DNA from: Metridium senile
Lineage: Eukaryota > Cnidaria > Anthozoa > Actiniaria > Metridiidae
Length of the DNA stretch: 64,000 nt
Assembly: GCA_949775045.1 (NCBI GenBank)
Contig: OX459106.1
Span: 5,389,384 to 5,453,383 of the forward strand
Direction of reading: 5' to 3'
Made by a program: the position numbers and the translations under genes. A model generated the notes under the pieces. The model was not told the DNA's origin. It did no database searches and saw nothing but the letters and a program-made list of their open reading frames with translations. This document shows positions 11,186 to 23,800 of the stretch, in pieces. How positions within the stretch are numbered: position 1 is the stretch's first letter; the number at the start of each line of letters is the position of its first letter.

Positions 11186-13285
11186 AAAGGAAAACTTGAA
11201 GGATATATATGCATGTCTAAATGTATATAATAAAATATTCAGCTTACCTTTTAAATTTAGATGTTTTTCAACTGATCAAGGAACAAACTCACTTTGATTG
11301 CCAGAGTTTGAATGAGATATTAACGAGTTTCTGAAAGAAAAGAGAATGTACATATTCACACCACTTATAATTAGCCCAGTAAGAAACTCAACTTAAAATC
11401 TTAGTCAGATATTGTAATCGGTCAAAGTAATTGATTTTTAATGGCGGTCTTAACACTCAAACTATGATTGGTTGTATAATAATCGGTTTTGGTTCGAGTA
11501 AATTCATTTTTAAAGACGAAATAATTGTTTTTACAATTGTGAAAATACGGAATAAAAATAGTTTTGAAGTTCCCCAGGCTAGATTGGTAAATTACCCTTT
11601 AGAGGCTGTGAGGCTCGATTCCTGCTCATTGTTGTTTTTTAGTGGCCGCTTAATAGAGGTTGGCCGCAGAATAGAGGCATAGAATAGGAATAGGAAACGC
11701 GATTTGGGATTTTTTATTGTGGCCGCCTAATAGAGGGTGACGGCTTAATTTGTGACCGCTTAATAAAGGTACCACTGTACATTATAAAACTAAATATAAT
11801 AGACGTGTTCATACTAGAATACGGACAAATCGTCTCGATGTTTCGACGCCGAACAAACCGTCTGAGGTGAAAACGGACACAATTTCGATAGGAGATAAAA
11901 TGAGTTCAAGTTCAATTTGGGATTAATTTGCACAAGTTTGTTTTCAAAGAGTCCGTACTGGCACGAGCCCTAAGGGCAAGTTCAATTTGGGCTTTTTGAA
12001 AAACGAACAAGTGCAAATCACTCAAAATTGAATGAGAAATTATGTTTTTTTCTATTAATAATACTAAAGCAACGTTTTAATATAAGTTTTTTGTACGTCA
12101 GTTCGATTCAGCTAGCGCGCCAAAAATGGCAGGTTGCTGTCATCAGCAAACTCAAAACTATTCACCCAAAACTTGGTCAGTTTTTGGTATTCAGTTTCTT
12201 GCAGTTTGATTTGACGATTTATGAAATTAAAACAATTGCCGCTTATAGTGTTTTTCTTAATTACTATTACTAATAAACATAAAAGACTAAAATGATATAA
12301 GAATTCAGCCAATCAGTAAAAAAAAATTGGACAGTCAGAACCATGCAAATTGAAACATCGTGATTGGTTAAAAAAACAATAGTCTGAGTCTTTCCAAACA
12401 ATTGCCCTATAAACCTAACCAAACAATAGCGGTACTGTATATTAGGGGGCCAACGAAAACGCAGCTTTCGACTGGTACGTGCTGGATTACTGCAGTAATT
12501 GCACATCTAAATTTCCTTTTTTCTGCATTGAATTTCCTCGAAACAGCACTGATGTTATCCAATCAGCATCGAGAAAATTTTTCCATAATATTTTTAAAGA
12601 AAAAAAAGTTGTCGATTTGACGAATAAATGATTTGTCTGTCGAGAAGATTTGTTCAAACTATTTAGTGCGACTGAAAGGGCCAATTATTTTCTTACACAA
12701 CCGGACGAGGATAAATCAATTTAGTAACTGAGTTTATAAACACACTTCATTTTTTACCAGACATGCATGATAAATTGGCTATTTACGTTTATTGATAGAT
12801 GTCGAATCTAGCAATTTCATAGCGGTTTTTCATTCAAAGCAAATATTTTAGTCCAATTTAAAACTAATATATCCGATGAATTTCATTTGCTGTTGAAATT
12901 GAATTTAAAAAGCGAAAATTGCATTCGTAAATACGCAAATCATTATCATCATGTTAGCAAAAAGTCGTCATTTTGTGGCGGAAAGTTTTCAATTCAAACC
13001 GGTTTTCTTTGAGAATTTAATCGGAAACGTAATCAATAGCTCCCTAATTTTAACCTTACTTATCTATTTCTTCCTTACCTTGAATTATATAAAGGGATTC
13101 TTAACTTTTCTGCCGTAAACCAAGGATTATATAAAGACAGGCAGATCTGAGCTCGATAAAATTCGGTTTCAATTTTCGGTGGATTTAGCTTGCACCGCCA
13201 AATAACGCATGCGCGCGCGCGCTGACAAAGGGCGGGAAAAAGGGCGGGAAAGTAATAATAAGCAATTATTGGATGAGGCTGAGTA
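11186..13285. other. Spacer with transposon end fragments
   Basis: 11640-11780 has four GGCCGC- or GACCGCTTAATAGAGG-type words typical of a degraded DNA-transposon end. 12385-12485 is one end of the element seen intact at about 54509-54978 (CAATAGCGGTACTGTATATT, CTTTCGACTGGT). Several short ORFs at 12028-12684 overlap on both strands and have no protein character. Confidence 0.45.
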
Positions 13286-13386
13286 TGATATCGTAAATTA
13301 TCAAGACTGAGGTCTGTGTTATCTGCCGAAGCCTCCTGGCTGAGGCAGATAATACTGACTCGAGGTCTTGATAATTTACGATATCA
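13286..13386. mobile_element. Foldback element, 101 bp
   Basis: Arms TGATATCGTAAATTATCAAG and the complement; centre near 13334. Confidence 0.7.
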
Positions 13387-13993
13387 TGCGAAAACCGAAT
13401 TGTTATTTGGCATTGTTTTGAATTGTTTTATTATACATTTTTTAAATAAAAGTACAATTATAATCAGGTAAAAGAGACAATAACAAGCAAATCTCGCTGA
13501 CATTTTCACATGAACTCCCTGAGAACGGAGAGAGCCTGGGAACTTGACAGTGATAACTACAGACAATGCAATTATCACTGTCAAGTTCACATGCTATTCA
13601 GATTTAGCCGTGTGCTCTCAGCCAATCAGATTCAATGTAGTTAGTAAAATGTATAATAATGACGGATGTTACAAAACATTCGCTGGATGCTTTTAACTAT
13701 AATAGGCCTTTTGCAACAACAGGTCACGTGACCCTATATCCCTTTTAAATCGAGTAGCTTTGTCAAAATGAACATCAGAAATGAAAAAAAGCACCTCGAC
13801 ATTAGTAAGAAGGCGAAATATCAGCTATTAAAATGTAACACGAGGGAAATGGCATTAAGATTAAAATCCAATATTTTATAAGGATTTGTATGGTAAATAT
13901 GCTCTGGTGGGCAAGCTTCTTTATGCCCATCATAGCATTTACCATACAAATCCTTATAAAATTTTGCATTTTTTATTTAATGCCATTTCTCCT
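13387..13993. mobile_element. Two further foldback elements
   Basis: 13541-13587 is a short inverted repeat (AACTTGACAGTGATAA / TTATCACTGTCAAGTT). 13842-13993 is a larger one: GAGGGAAATGGCATTA pairs with the complement at its right end, and ATAAGGATTTGTATGGTAAA pairs with the complement at about 13940-13960. Neither encodes a protein. Confidence 0.65.
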
Positions 13994-15530
13994 ATACTCA
14001 ACATTATGAGCTAAAACTTTGAGAATTTCCTGACTACAGTGTTTGAAGTTGTTTTTTTAAGAAATTTCCTGGTCTGAATATATAAGCTTGAATTTTTGTG
14101 TACACAATCTTTGTTATATTGTGAAGCTACCATTAATTTACACTTTTGTTTAAATTTTGAGAAAAAAAAAACGCATTGAAAATCTAAAAAACTAAATAGT
14201 TTTTTTTTGTGTGGAGTCCGTCGAATTGCCAGATTTAAATTTGTGTGCTGGATCATATTACTTACTTTTTTTGTCGCGCATACGTGGTCATCTGAATCTG
14301 ATCTCGAACCATTAATTACAGAGGGCAGCCATAATCCGTTGAAACTACTATAAGTCTGCACTTAAATACTTCAATCTGTACAATTTTCAAGATCTTTAAC
14401 AGGCCCTAATACGGAGTCAAGAAAATATCCATCAACCGCGCAAATAGCTTAAAATCTGTCTGTCGATATAATCATATATAAAATATGTATAAATTATCTC
14501 AATACTGCTTCAAATAACTTGAAACTCACAGGGAATCAAAATAAAGCACCAGACAAAAGTAAGAACGGTTATTTTTTCAGTTTCACTATGTATACATATT
14601 TTGTGGATATCCAGAAAAGCTATATCTATGAAATGAAGTCAAATTGCTACTGTGGAATATAGAGCGCAAAACCTATATCATCCATAAAATTATGAGGAGC
14701 TTTAGGCGACTTTGAAAATTCACCACGGGAGATGTGCACAAAATCTAAAATTGTCATTACTAAGAAGTTAATCCAATAAAGTAATCTGTCAGTGTTTATG
14801 TTTAATCCCTTTTGATGGTTGCTGGACTTTTTTTAACAATAATTCTCTGGCCGTACGTCTCTTTTTAAAACAACTCTTTCTTTGCCCCCTGCTGATGTTG
14901 GTTCCCTCAAGGAACGGACATCAGCGGGGAGCCAGTATTTCAAAGTCGCTGAAGCCACTGGCTTCCGTGGAATGGAGCGCAAAAACTATATGCAAGAAAA
15001 AGGACCAAGCTTAATTAAAATGCTACTGTGAAATAGATAAACATTTTATTGTGGCCAGAAAAACGAATATAAGCTTACTATCAATGAAATAAAATATAAT
15101 TGCTTGTAACACTTAAATTAAATTAAGCAATACTCTCATATAACTTACATTGTATAAATTATGTGTTGTAAGTCCTCTTTTGCGAACGAGTAAGAGCTGA
15201 TCATGAATGGCAAAGCTTCATCTGCACAGCAACCGAATGTGTGCATGAAAGAATTTGACTGGAATTAGCACTTGACGCTTTTTTAGTCCATTTGCACGTG
15301 GGAATGAATCAAGAGGCGTGAACGAGTTCGCTCTAATTAGCATAATAATCAACTTTAGTTATGGGGAAAAAGTAAATTAATTAATAAACATAAAAAAAAA
15401 TATTAAAACGAGTACTAGAGTACAAACATTAAAAGCGTGCAACATAAATAGTACTAAATAGTGATATTTTATGCTTATTCTATTGTTTTCTATTGTTTAA
15501 TTAGCACTATTTAGTACTAATTAGTACTAC
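13994..15530. other. Spacer, little recognised
   Basis: Only a short inverted pair at 14886-14935 (CCCCTGCTGATGT and ACATCAGCGGGG) stands out. The 14361-14011 minus ORF is low in protein character and has no splice context. Confidence 0.4.
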
Positions 15531-15540
15531 TTGTTTCACG

Positions 15541-15684
15541 TGTATGTTTGTACTCTACATGAATAAATGAATAAATAAAAATGAATAAACATGAATAATT
15601 TATTGAATAAATGAATTACTGCATCGAATAAATGAATGAATAAATGAATAGTTAGATGATTGAATAAATGAATGAATGAATGAA

Positions 15685-15755
<71 letters not shown>

Positions 15756-16350
15756 ACAGATAAATAAATAGATAAATAAATAAAATATTGATATAATATA
15801 TAATATATATAATATTTGATATAATATTTAAAAGAAAAACCAAAGCGGATAATTCGACGTTTCGATGGCATCCTGCCATCATGATGCCTTAATGATGGCA
15901 GGATGCCATCGAAACGTCGAACAAAGTAAATGAATGATAAATGAATAAATAAATTTAGGATTAAAATATCAATATATAAATACATAAATGACATAATGAT
16001 GGCAGGATGCCATCGAAACGTTGAACAAAGTAAATAAATGATATACATGAATGAATAAATTTATGAATAAACAATCAATTAAATAATAGAAAACAAAGGA
16101 TTTAGCTTAGGTCAGTACTATTTACTATTAAATAATGTTCACGGATTAAGTGAGTCTATTCTATAAATGAATGAATAAATTTATGAATAAAAAATCAATA
16201 CATAAATAAATAAATGGATGAATGAATGTATAAATAATTACTGAAATGAATGAATGAATACTGAAATGAATAAATAAATAAACACATGAATGATTAGCGA
16301 ATAAATAAATAGTAATGAATAAAGATCATGAGAAAAATATCATATGCCCT
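15541..16350. repeat. (AAAT)n / (GAAT)n simple-repeat block with foldback
   Basis: Long AATA and GAAT tracts, densest at 15680-15760. A palindrome at 15853-15921 (TCGACGTTTCGATGGCATCC and its complement) is embedded, and one arm recurs at 15990-16025. Minus-strand YLFI ORFs are artefacts. Confidence 0.85.
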
Positions 16351-16354
16351 TAGC

Positions 16355-16400
16355 TTGGCGGGAATTGAACCCCACGTGCTCGGCTTAGTAATGAAATGTA
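16355..16400 (-). mobile_element. tRNA-like SINE head fragment
   Basis: On minus it reads CGAGCACGTGGGGTTCAATT then CCCGCCAAGC, a B-box-like GGTTCAATTCC. A 5' tRNA half and acceptor stem are not evident, so this is a SINE or pseudogene fragment rather than a functional tRNA. Confidence 0.4.
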
Positions 16401-17460
16401 ATAAATGATCTGACACTGTAAATATAAAAAAAATAAACAGCGTTTTCAAAAAAAACGTTGAATATACCAAATAGCGCAATCCAAGACCCAATGGCATTGA
16501 AAACAAAAACGCTAGATATACAGCGATCTGCTCCCTACATATAGCTAGTAGATTGTTTCGGATAGAATGCACTAAAAATAAAATAGATAATTACTATGTC
16601 TTTTAGTTTAGACACTATTACATGACGCAGAATGCATTTCGGTCTTGGAATGCACTGTACAGTAAACGTGTTTTGAAATTCGCTGCAGATATTTATTTCA
16701 AAACACACATTGCAATTTCCTATTGTTATTAATGTTTTAACATATAAAAAACAGTTTCACCGAAAGGGCTATTGATAGCCTACTGCGCAGCCGCTGTGGG
16801 GTGCTTTCCGTTCCAGAGATCCCCCTAATGTGGGAGAGACGCGAACAGGAAGCGCCTCACAGCGGCTGCGCAGTAGGCTCCCTGTTGTTTTGTCGTCATT
16901 AAACTAAAATATTTACATTTTTTTTATTATTTATGAACCTTTTTTTCTATAATGAATTTTTTTGCCGTTAAACCATATTGACAGATAAAATTGATTGGTG
17001 TTTTCTCGGCTAGCTATTCTAGCCTTCAGAAGAGGCGTTCTTGTAGAGTTTTTGGGAAGATCAAGATTAGGGGTTCCTGCGTTATTTGCTTGCTCGTTAC
17101 AACACAGGAATCCCAAAACACGATTTTTCGACTCTTCTATTAATCAAGAGTTAGCTATCTGTTGCTGTCTTTTCAATGAATAGTTCGTTTACAAGGTAAC
17201 ACGTCTCCATCAGACTTGATCCTGATTGAACCCTCTCGAACTCAGGGCTACCGATAAAATATTTTATAAAATTACTGTTAGAAATCACGTATTTTGATTG
17301 GTTGAGGCGCGTGCTTTATGAGAGCACACAGCACGCGCGTTTGCATGTTGATCAATTTGTATTTTATAAAAGAAATAGAAAACTGGATTTCTGTGCTCTA
17401 GTGCTGTATGCAGTTATAAAGCACTTGGGGATTGTCAGAACACTCAAGAAGTGAGCTTCG
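16401..17460. other. Spacer with foldback elements
   Basis: 16778-16878 is an inverted repeat with arms GCCTACTGCGCAGCCGCTGT. 17020-17115 includes CACAGGAATCCCAAAAC, one of the recurring CACAGGNANCCC termini. 17294-17345 has a short GC-rich inverted pair around GCGCGTGCT. No coding exon of the neighbouring kinase was recognised, although its missing 3' exons should lie on the minus strand at or below this region. Confidence 0.45.
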
Positions 17461-17504
17461 CGTCATGCTTTTATTAACAATTCTCTTAATGAGCGTTTTC
17501 ATTA

Positions 17505-17850
17505 TCTGATTGATTGATTATTTTGAATAATTGATTGGTTGATTGATTGATAGATCGACTGATTTATTTATTAATAGATTAATTGATTGAAGGATAGGTT
17601 GATTGAATGATTGATTGTCTGAAAATGATTGCTTGATTGCTTGATTAAATGATTGATTAATTGATTAATTGATATTGATCATGATTGATTGACTGATTGA
17701 TTGATTGACTGATTTATCAACTGACTGACTGCAGTGATTGATTGATTGGTAGGGTGATTCATTGATATTTTGAGGATTGATTCAGTAATAGATTGATTTG
17801 TTGATTGACTGCAATGATTGCTTGATTGGTCGACTGCAGTCATTTCGAGT
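17505..17850. repeat. (TTGA)n / (TGAT)n degenerate simple repeat
   Basis: Degenerate TGATTGATT tract, within the kinase transcription unit if the gene continues past exon 14. Confidence 0.8.
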
Positions 17851-17877
17851 GATGTAGTATTCATTTCAGGTTCTTAC

Positions 17878-20800
17878 CCTCCAGCTAGTGTTTTCTCCAT
17901 ACTTGAATTCTCCAACTGTCCACGGACTTCTTCGAAGACCCTTTATAAATAAATGGATGGATGGATGGATGGATGGATGGATGGATGGATGGATGGATGG
18001 ATGGATGGATGGATGGATGGATGGATGGATGGATGGATGGATGGATGGATGGATGGACGAATCAATGAGCGAATGTATGGATGAATGGATGGACGAATGA
18101 ATGAATGGATTGATGAATGAATGGATGAATGAATGAATAAATGGATGGATGGATGAATGGATGGATGGAAGAATGAATGAATGAATGAATGACCGAACGA
18201 ACGAATGAATGAATGAGCCAGCTGGCAAACTTCGAACGATCGATCGTTTTATGGACGTTTTCACGTAAAAGTGGGGAATGTTTGAATTGTTGATGATAAA
18301 ATGTGGTGTGGGAATACATATTGATATATTAGATGACATGCTTACTCTTTTAAACGTTGTCTACATGAAACCGACTGGTCCTTGTCCTCAACTAGTTCTT
18401 CTTCCCCTTCTATAGAAAATAAATGGTTTAGGTTTATCATAATATAAGAATATAGACGAATGTAGAAGAACAGATGCAGAAAGGGAAAAAGAATAATTGA
18501 AGTAAGTTATAAAGTAAAGAAGTGAGGAAATAGTTAAGTAAGTATGTAAGGATGTAAGTAAACAGGTAAGCAACTAAAAAGTGCGTATGTAAGTTAGTAC
18601 ATAACTAAGTAAGGCAAGAACGTAAGGGAGGAAGAAGGGAGGGAGGGAGGGAAGGAGGAGGAAGGAAGGAAGGAAGGAAGGAGGCACACTCTAATACCTT
18701 CGACTTCTTGTGCTGCTCTAGCACTTGCAAGAATGTCATCCAAAACCTCCTCTTCATCTGAATCCTCCTCAAAATCATCAGGATAGTCCTCCTCGACGGC
18801 ATCATCCACAGGGGGTGATACCATTGACGTAAGGGGGTTCTTTAACGAGCCGTTCATGGGAGAATCAAATTCAAAGTCGTCCAAATAGTCCTCCTCTTCT
18901 GACTCGACAAAATCGTCTGAATAATCACTGCCTTCATCTTGGTCTCCGAGTTGATCTTTACCTGAATGCAAAATGTACTGTTTTAATCAATATTTTCCTT
19001 ATTTCAACTAATATTATCGTATGTTAAAGCCTTTATAAGGTAGATCCTTGGTATATATACGTACCGTGCCCTGTATGGTTGAAAAAATAACCTCTGCTAG
19101 CAGGGAATGAGATTTACCGTTATTCAGCCATCGATTAGCCTCCTAGCAGACGTCATTTGTGTCGGTCTCATATTCCCTCCCCCACTAACGATCGACCAAG
19201 CTTCATTTGGTATCACTCCGTCAAACTCGTTCCTAGTATTTTGATTGGCGGTCGACAAAATGCTAGTTTGCAATAGAGACATAACACTTCAGGGGTCAGA
19301 TTTATTTACAGTAACGTCAAAACGTTCGTATGCATATGACGAGGGTGATGTTGATAACATATGATGATTATGATGATGATTTTGTCAAATTTAACACCAA
19401 CGATGGGCAATCCAGCACCAAATCAAAACATCGTTTAGGATTGGTTTCATAAACAATAGGGTGTTTCCAAACAGTTGCCCTAAACCAAACAATATAGAGG
19501 TACTGTACTAGGGGGGCAACCAAAACGCAGCTTTCGACTGGTGCTGATTTGTTGCCAGTAGTCCCCTTCACAGTTCCCTGCGCCATCTTGAAAGGTAGCC
19601 GGGCCTTTGCATCGAAGCGAGATGAACGTTGAATGTGCAATGATAGACCTTTTAACACCTTGCCGAACAATTATTCACGTGTTTCTATCATTGCAAGCTC
19701 AACGTTCGTCTCGCTTGGATGCAAAGGCCCGGCTTCCTTTCAAGATGGCGCAGGGAACTGTGAAGGGGACTATTAACCATAAAATAACACTAAAGCCTAG
19801 TTTTCACTAGCGACGCAAGCACAAGCGCAAACACAAGCGCAAGCGCAAGAGACCTTAATTCGTCGTGAAAACCGTTTGACGCAGTGATAACGCAAGCACA
19901 AGCGCAAGATATCAAAAATTTCCCTTTTTTCTTGCGTTTGCGCTTGTGCTTGCGCGTGGCACTAGTGAATAGAGTGTTTGCGCTTGCGCTTATTCACGTC
20001 TCGTTTTCACATGCTTGTGCTTGCGCTTGCGTTTGCGCTTGCGTTGCGTCGCTAGTGAAAACCAGGCTTAAACGGGACATTTCCTTGGTCGCAGCACTGC
20101 CCGGCATAGGGGGTGTCACAGTAGGGCGTGCATGTCACTCATATATACCTTGTGGCGTGTCGACGTTTTTCTTTTCATCATTGTCTTGATTGCCGTTTTC
20201 ACCATTCGTTGCTGATGCAACGAGCTTGGACGGTGTGGCAGATTTTGCTCGTTGCTTTTGTAATTTGTTACAGAGGTCTTGCAGGAGTCTGGTACCAACT
20301 GCTGAGGAACTGCGACTCATGTCGGTACCTTCAGTCTTTGTCTGGTGTAAATGTTTCCTGGAAAGTAAAGAGTCGGTAAAATGATGATGATCGATGATGA
20401 TAATGATGATGATGATAATATTGGTGATGTTGATAATGATGATAATGGTAATGATGATGGTGACGACATTTGTGAAAAGCAAATAGATGGTGGAATGATG
20501 ATGATGACGGTGACGATGAAGATGATAATTTTAATGAAGATGATGATAATGATGATGATGATGATAGTGGTGATATTGATAATGATGATAATGGTAATGA
20601 TAATTGTGACGTCATTTGTGAAAAGCAAATAGATAAAATGATGATGATAATAGTGATGATGATGATGACGGTGATCACGAGGATGATCATTTTAATGAAG
20701 ATGATGATGATAATAATGGTGATGTTGAAAATGATAATGACTATGATGATGGTGACGACATTTGTGAACAGTAAAGAGATGGTGAAATGATGATGATAGA

Positions 20801-23800
20801 TGATGATGACGGTGACGATGTCAGTGGATCATGATAATATTGATGATGATGATGATGATGATATTGATAATAATGGTGATGTTGATAATATTGATGATGA
20901 TAATGATGATGATGATGATGAGAAAAATCACAAAAAAGGTTCTAGGAATGAGGTTAACAGTTTATACCTTGCATGTATAGTCTCTTGTAAGTTTTCTTTC
21001 TCTTGAATAAATAGAGACAAATGTTCTTGAATGTATGGCAAATTGAGAATGATACCAGCACTGAAAACACAAAAAAATACATCAACAATCCTAATAACCA
21101 CATGCTGTAGCACATTACATAATGCTAATTAACAATCCTAGTCTTGAAATCACAACAATGCCGGGGGACTGTTTTGCAATCTTTGTAGTATGTCAAGTCA
21201 CAATAGCTGTAATTACAATTAATATACTAATCTAGTAGATACACCTAATGGCAAGAATTGCAAGAGTGTTGTCATGTGACATTTTTCAAAATCATTTCCA
21301 TATTACTCTATTAGTCTTAATAACAAGTTACAACTATTCCAGTAGCCTAAGAAAACAGACGTTTTTTGCTCTTCTTCACACCAAACGGAAGCCCACTTGC
21401 CTAGACCACAGGAAGCCCAACTTAGTTACATAGCAACGTGTTAGCACATTGACGTCTATCTAGTGTTCAGAGCATAAGCCACAGGAAGCCCAACATAGTT
21501 AAGTGTACCTGGGTCTATCATCTGGTTTTTTGGATAGCATTCTTTGAATCAGTTCATGTAAGGCTGCTGAATATTTATCAGGGATTTTCTAAATAAAATT
21601 TGAAAAGGTTAAAAGAATGAATGAACGAACGAATGATCTAAAAAAAGGATGGATTAATTAATTAATTAATAATGGGTGAATCAATGTATGAACGAATGAA
21701 CTAATGAATTAATGAATGCATGCATGAAAGCATGGATGAATAAACGGATGGATGGATAAATGAATGGCTTTATAAATAATTAAATTAATAAATGAATGGA
21801 TGAATAAATGAATGATCAAATAAATAAATGAATAAATAAATGAAATAAATAAATGAATAAATAAATAAACGAATAAATAAATAAACGAATGATCAAAAAA
21901 ATAAATGAATGCATAATGAAACAAATAAATGATTGAATTAATTATAATTAATAACAATTTTCAAAATGAATGCATACCTCTGGTTCTGCTTTGACAATCT
22001 TGTAGTACAGACTGATAAGATTCTCAGCATTAAAGGCATACTTTAAAGAGCACAGTTCATGGAGCAAGCAGCCAAGACTCTGATAGACAAACAAAATATT
22101 AGTTACTAACTAAAGTAAACTAATATTTTTTATTGGTTTATTGTTTGGAACCTCGTTGTTTCTGGTTGTGCTGTTGATAGATTGTGTGTTGGTTGCTGTT
22201 TTTGCTGCTACTGTTGTTGCTGTTATTGTTTACAAGCTTTAGTATTGTGATGCTAATTTGCCAACTATTTTAACAATTATAGATTTTTTAATTTTCTTTG
22301 TTCTAATAACAATGGATGGTTGGCAAAACCATAACAAAATATGTCACTGTACAACCACCTATTTTGTCGTTGCTGTTGTTGTTGTTTTGTCATGAGTACA
22401 TACCCAAACATCAGCTTTTGAACTATAAGGTACGTCCTGACATAGTTCAGGGCTGAGATAGCATGGTGTACCGCAACATGTCCTGGCCAAGTCTACTGTA
22501 CTCTCCATTGTACGGGCTATACCAAAATCACCTGGATTGAAAAACAGACTCATTGACAAATACATGAAAATATTATTTATGAATTTAATCAATCATTCAC
22601 TTATTCAACCAACCAATCTTTTATTCATTCTTTCCCTTGTTCATCCATCTGTAAATTCATTTATTTCCTCATTCACCCATTAATTCATCCATTCATTCAT
22701 TTATCTATTCATTTATTTTCTCATCCATCAACTGCTCATTAATAAATTCATTCATTAATTCACCCATTCATCTATTCATGCGTCCATTCAACCATCCATT
22801 CATTCATTCATCCTTCAGTGAATTACTGATTGTAAGGTTAAGTGGATTGCTCAATTGTTTGTACATGATGACATTATATTAATTATATAGGGTACTTATA
22901 GAGTACTAAGTACTTACCTATCTTTGCCACCCCTTTCTTAGTGAGAAACACATTTTGGGTTTTCAAATCTCTGTGTAGGATCTTGTTCAGGTGGATGAAA
23001 TGCACTGCCATGGTAATCTGAACAAACCACTGGAAAAGCAAAACAGATTGTGAATTTTGGATGTATATGGTTTCAACTAAAAGTGCTCTTTAACTCCATA
23101 GAGCACTGCTGCTAAGTTTTCTATTTCTTTTATACAATATTCAGTAGTTAAAATCAAACAAATTGACGCTCCGTGCACTGTTGAGTTATAGAGAATGCTT
23201 CTCAGCCAATCAGAGCACACGGTTTATATCAAATATTTTATAATAAAGCATACATAGGTTACCCATAGTCCCCTGTGCATCTAGCTTACAGGCTTTTCAC
23301 AAAGTGTGTTTATTTAACACCTCAATGAGTGAATTTATAAACAGTTTAATTTTTGTAAGTTAGATTTGATGAATCAAGGATCCCATGTCATTGCATAATT
23401 GGAGATAGAAGGGAGTAAGTAATACATGTGTAAATGAATGAATAATTATATTAATTTTAAAAAGTGAAGAAATATAATTATAAAAGAAATGATTTATTAA
23501 TAGTTTTCAAGCAAAAGCCTCCTGAAGGTCTGCTAAATTAAGAATAAATATTTCAATTCATTTGCTTACTTGCATGATTTGTGATTCCTCAATAAGTAAA
23601 TTATTCTGTTATATCAATTGAAATATAAATATAATAGCATGTTAGTGGAAAGAAATAGAATATTTGAACACATCATCATAATCACAAGTTTACACCAGAG
23701 TTTGAACAATTTGAACACCAGACACAAACACATATACCCTGGGTGCCAGAGGAATTATTTGTCGTGGTACTAGGCCGAGCGTGTGCCATATTCCATTAAT

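Noticed and set aside
12028..12684. Five overlapping 65-80 residue ORFs
   Set aside because: They run on both strands of AT-rich sequence and have no conserved motif; one overlaps a transposon end.
16931..17183. Overlapping ORFs on both strands
   Set aside because: They overlap a repeat carrying a CACAGGAATCCC end and do not fit the phase needed for the next kinase exon.
18062..18339. HPSI/FIHS-rich minus ORFs
   Set aside because: Readthrough of (GGAT)n/(GAAT)n; the real kinase exons 13 and 14 flank this block in other frames.
22359..22592. Single 77-residue minus ORF as a stand-alone gene
   Set aside because: It contains kinase exon 7 (22531-22404) but runs through the acceptor and donor; the spliced model is correct.
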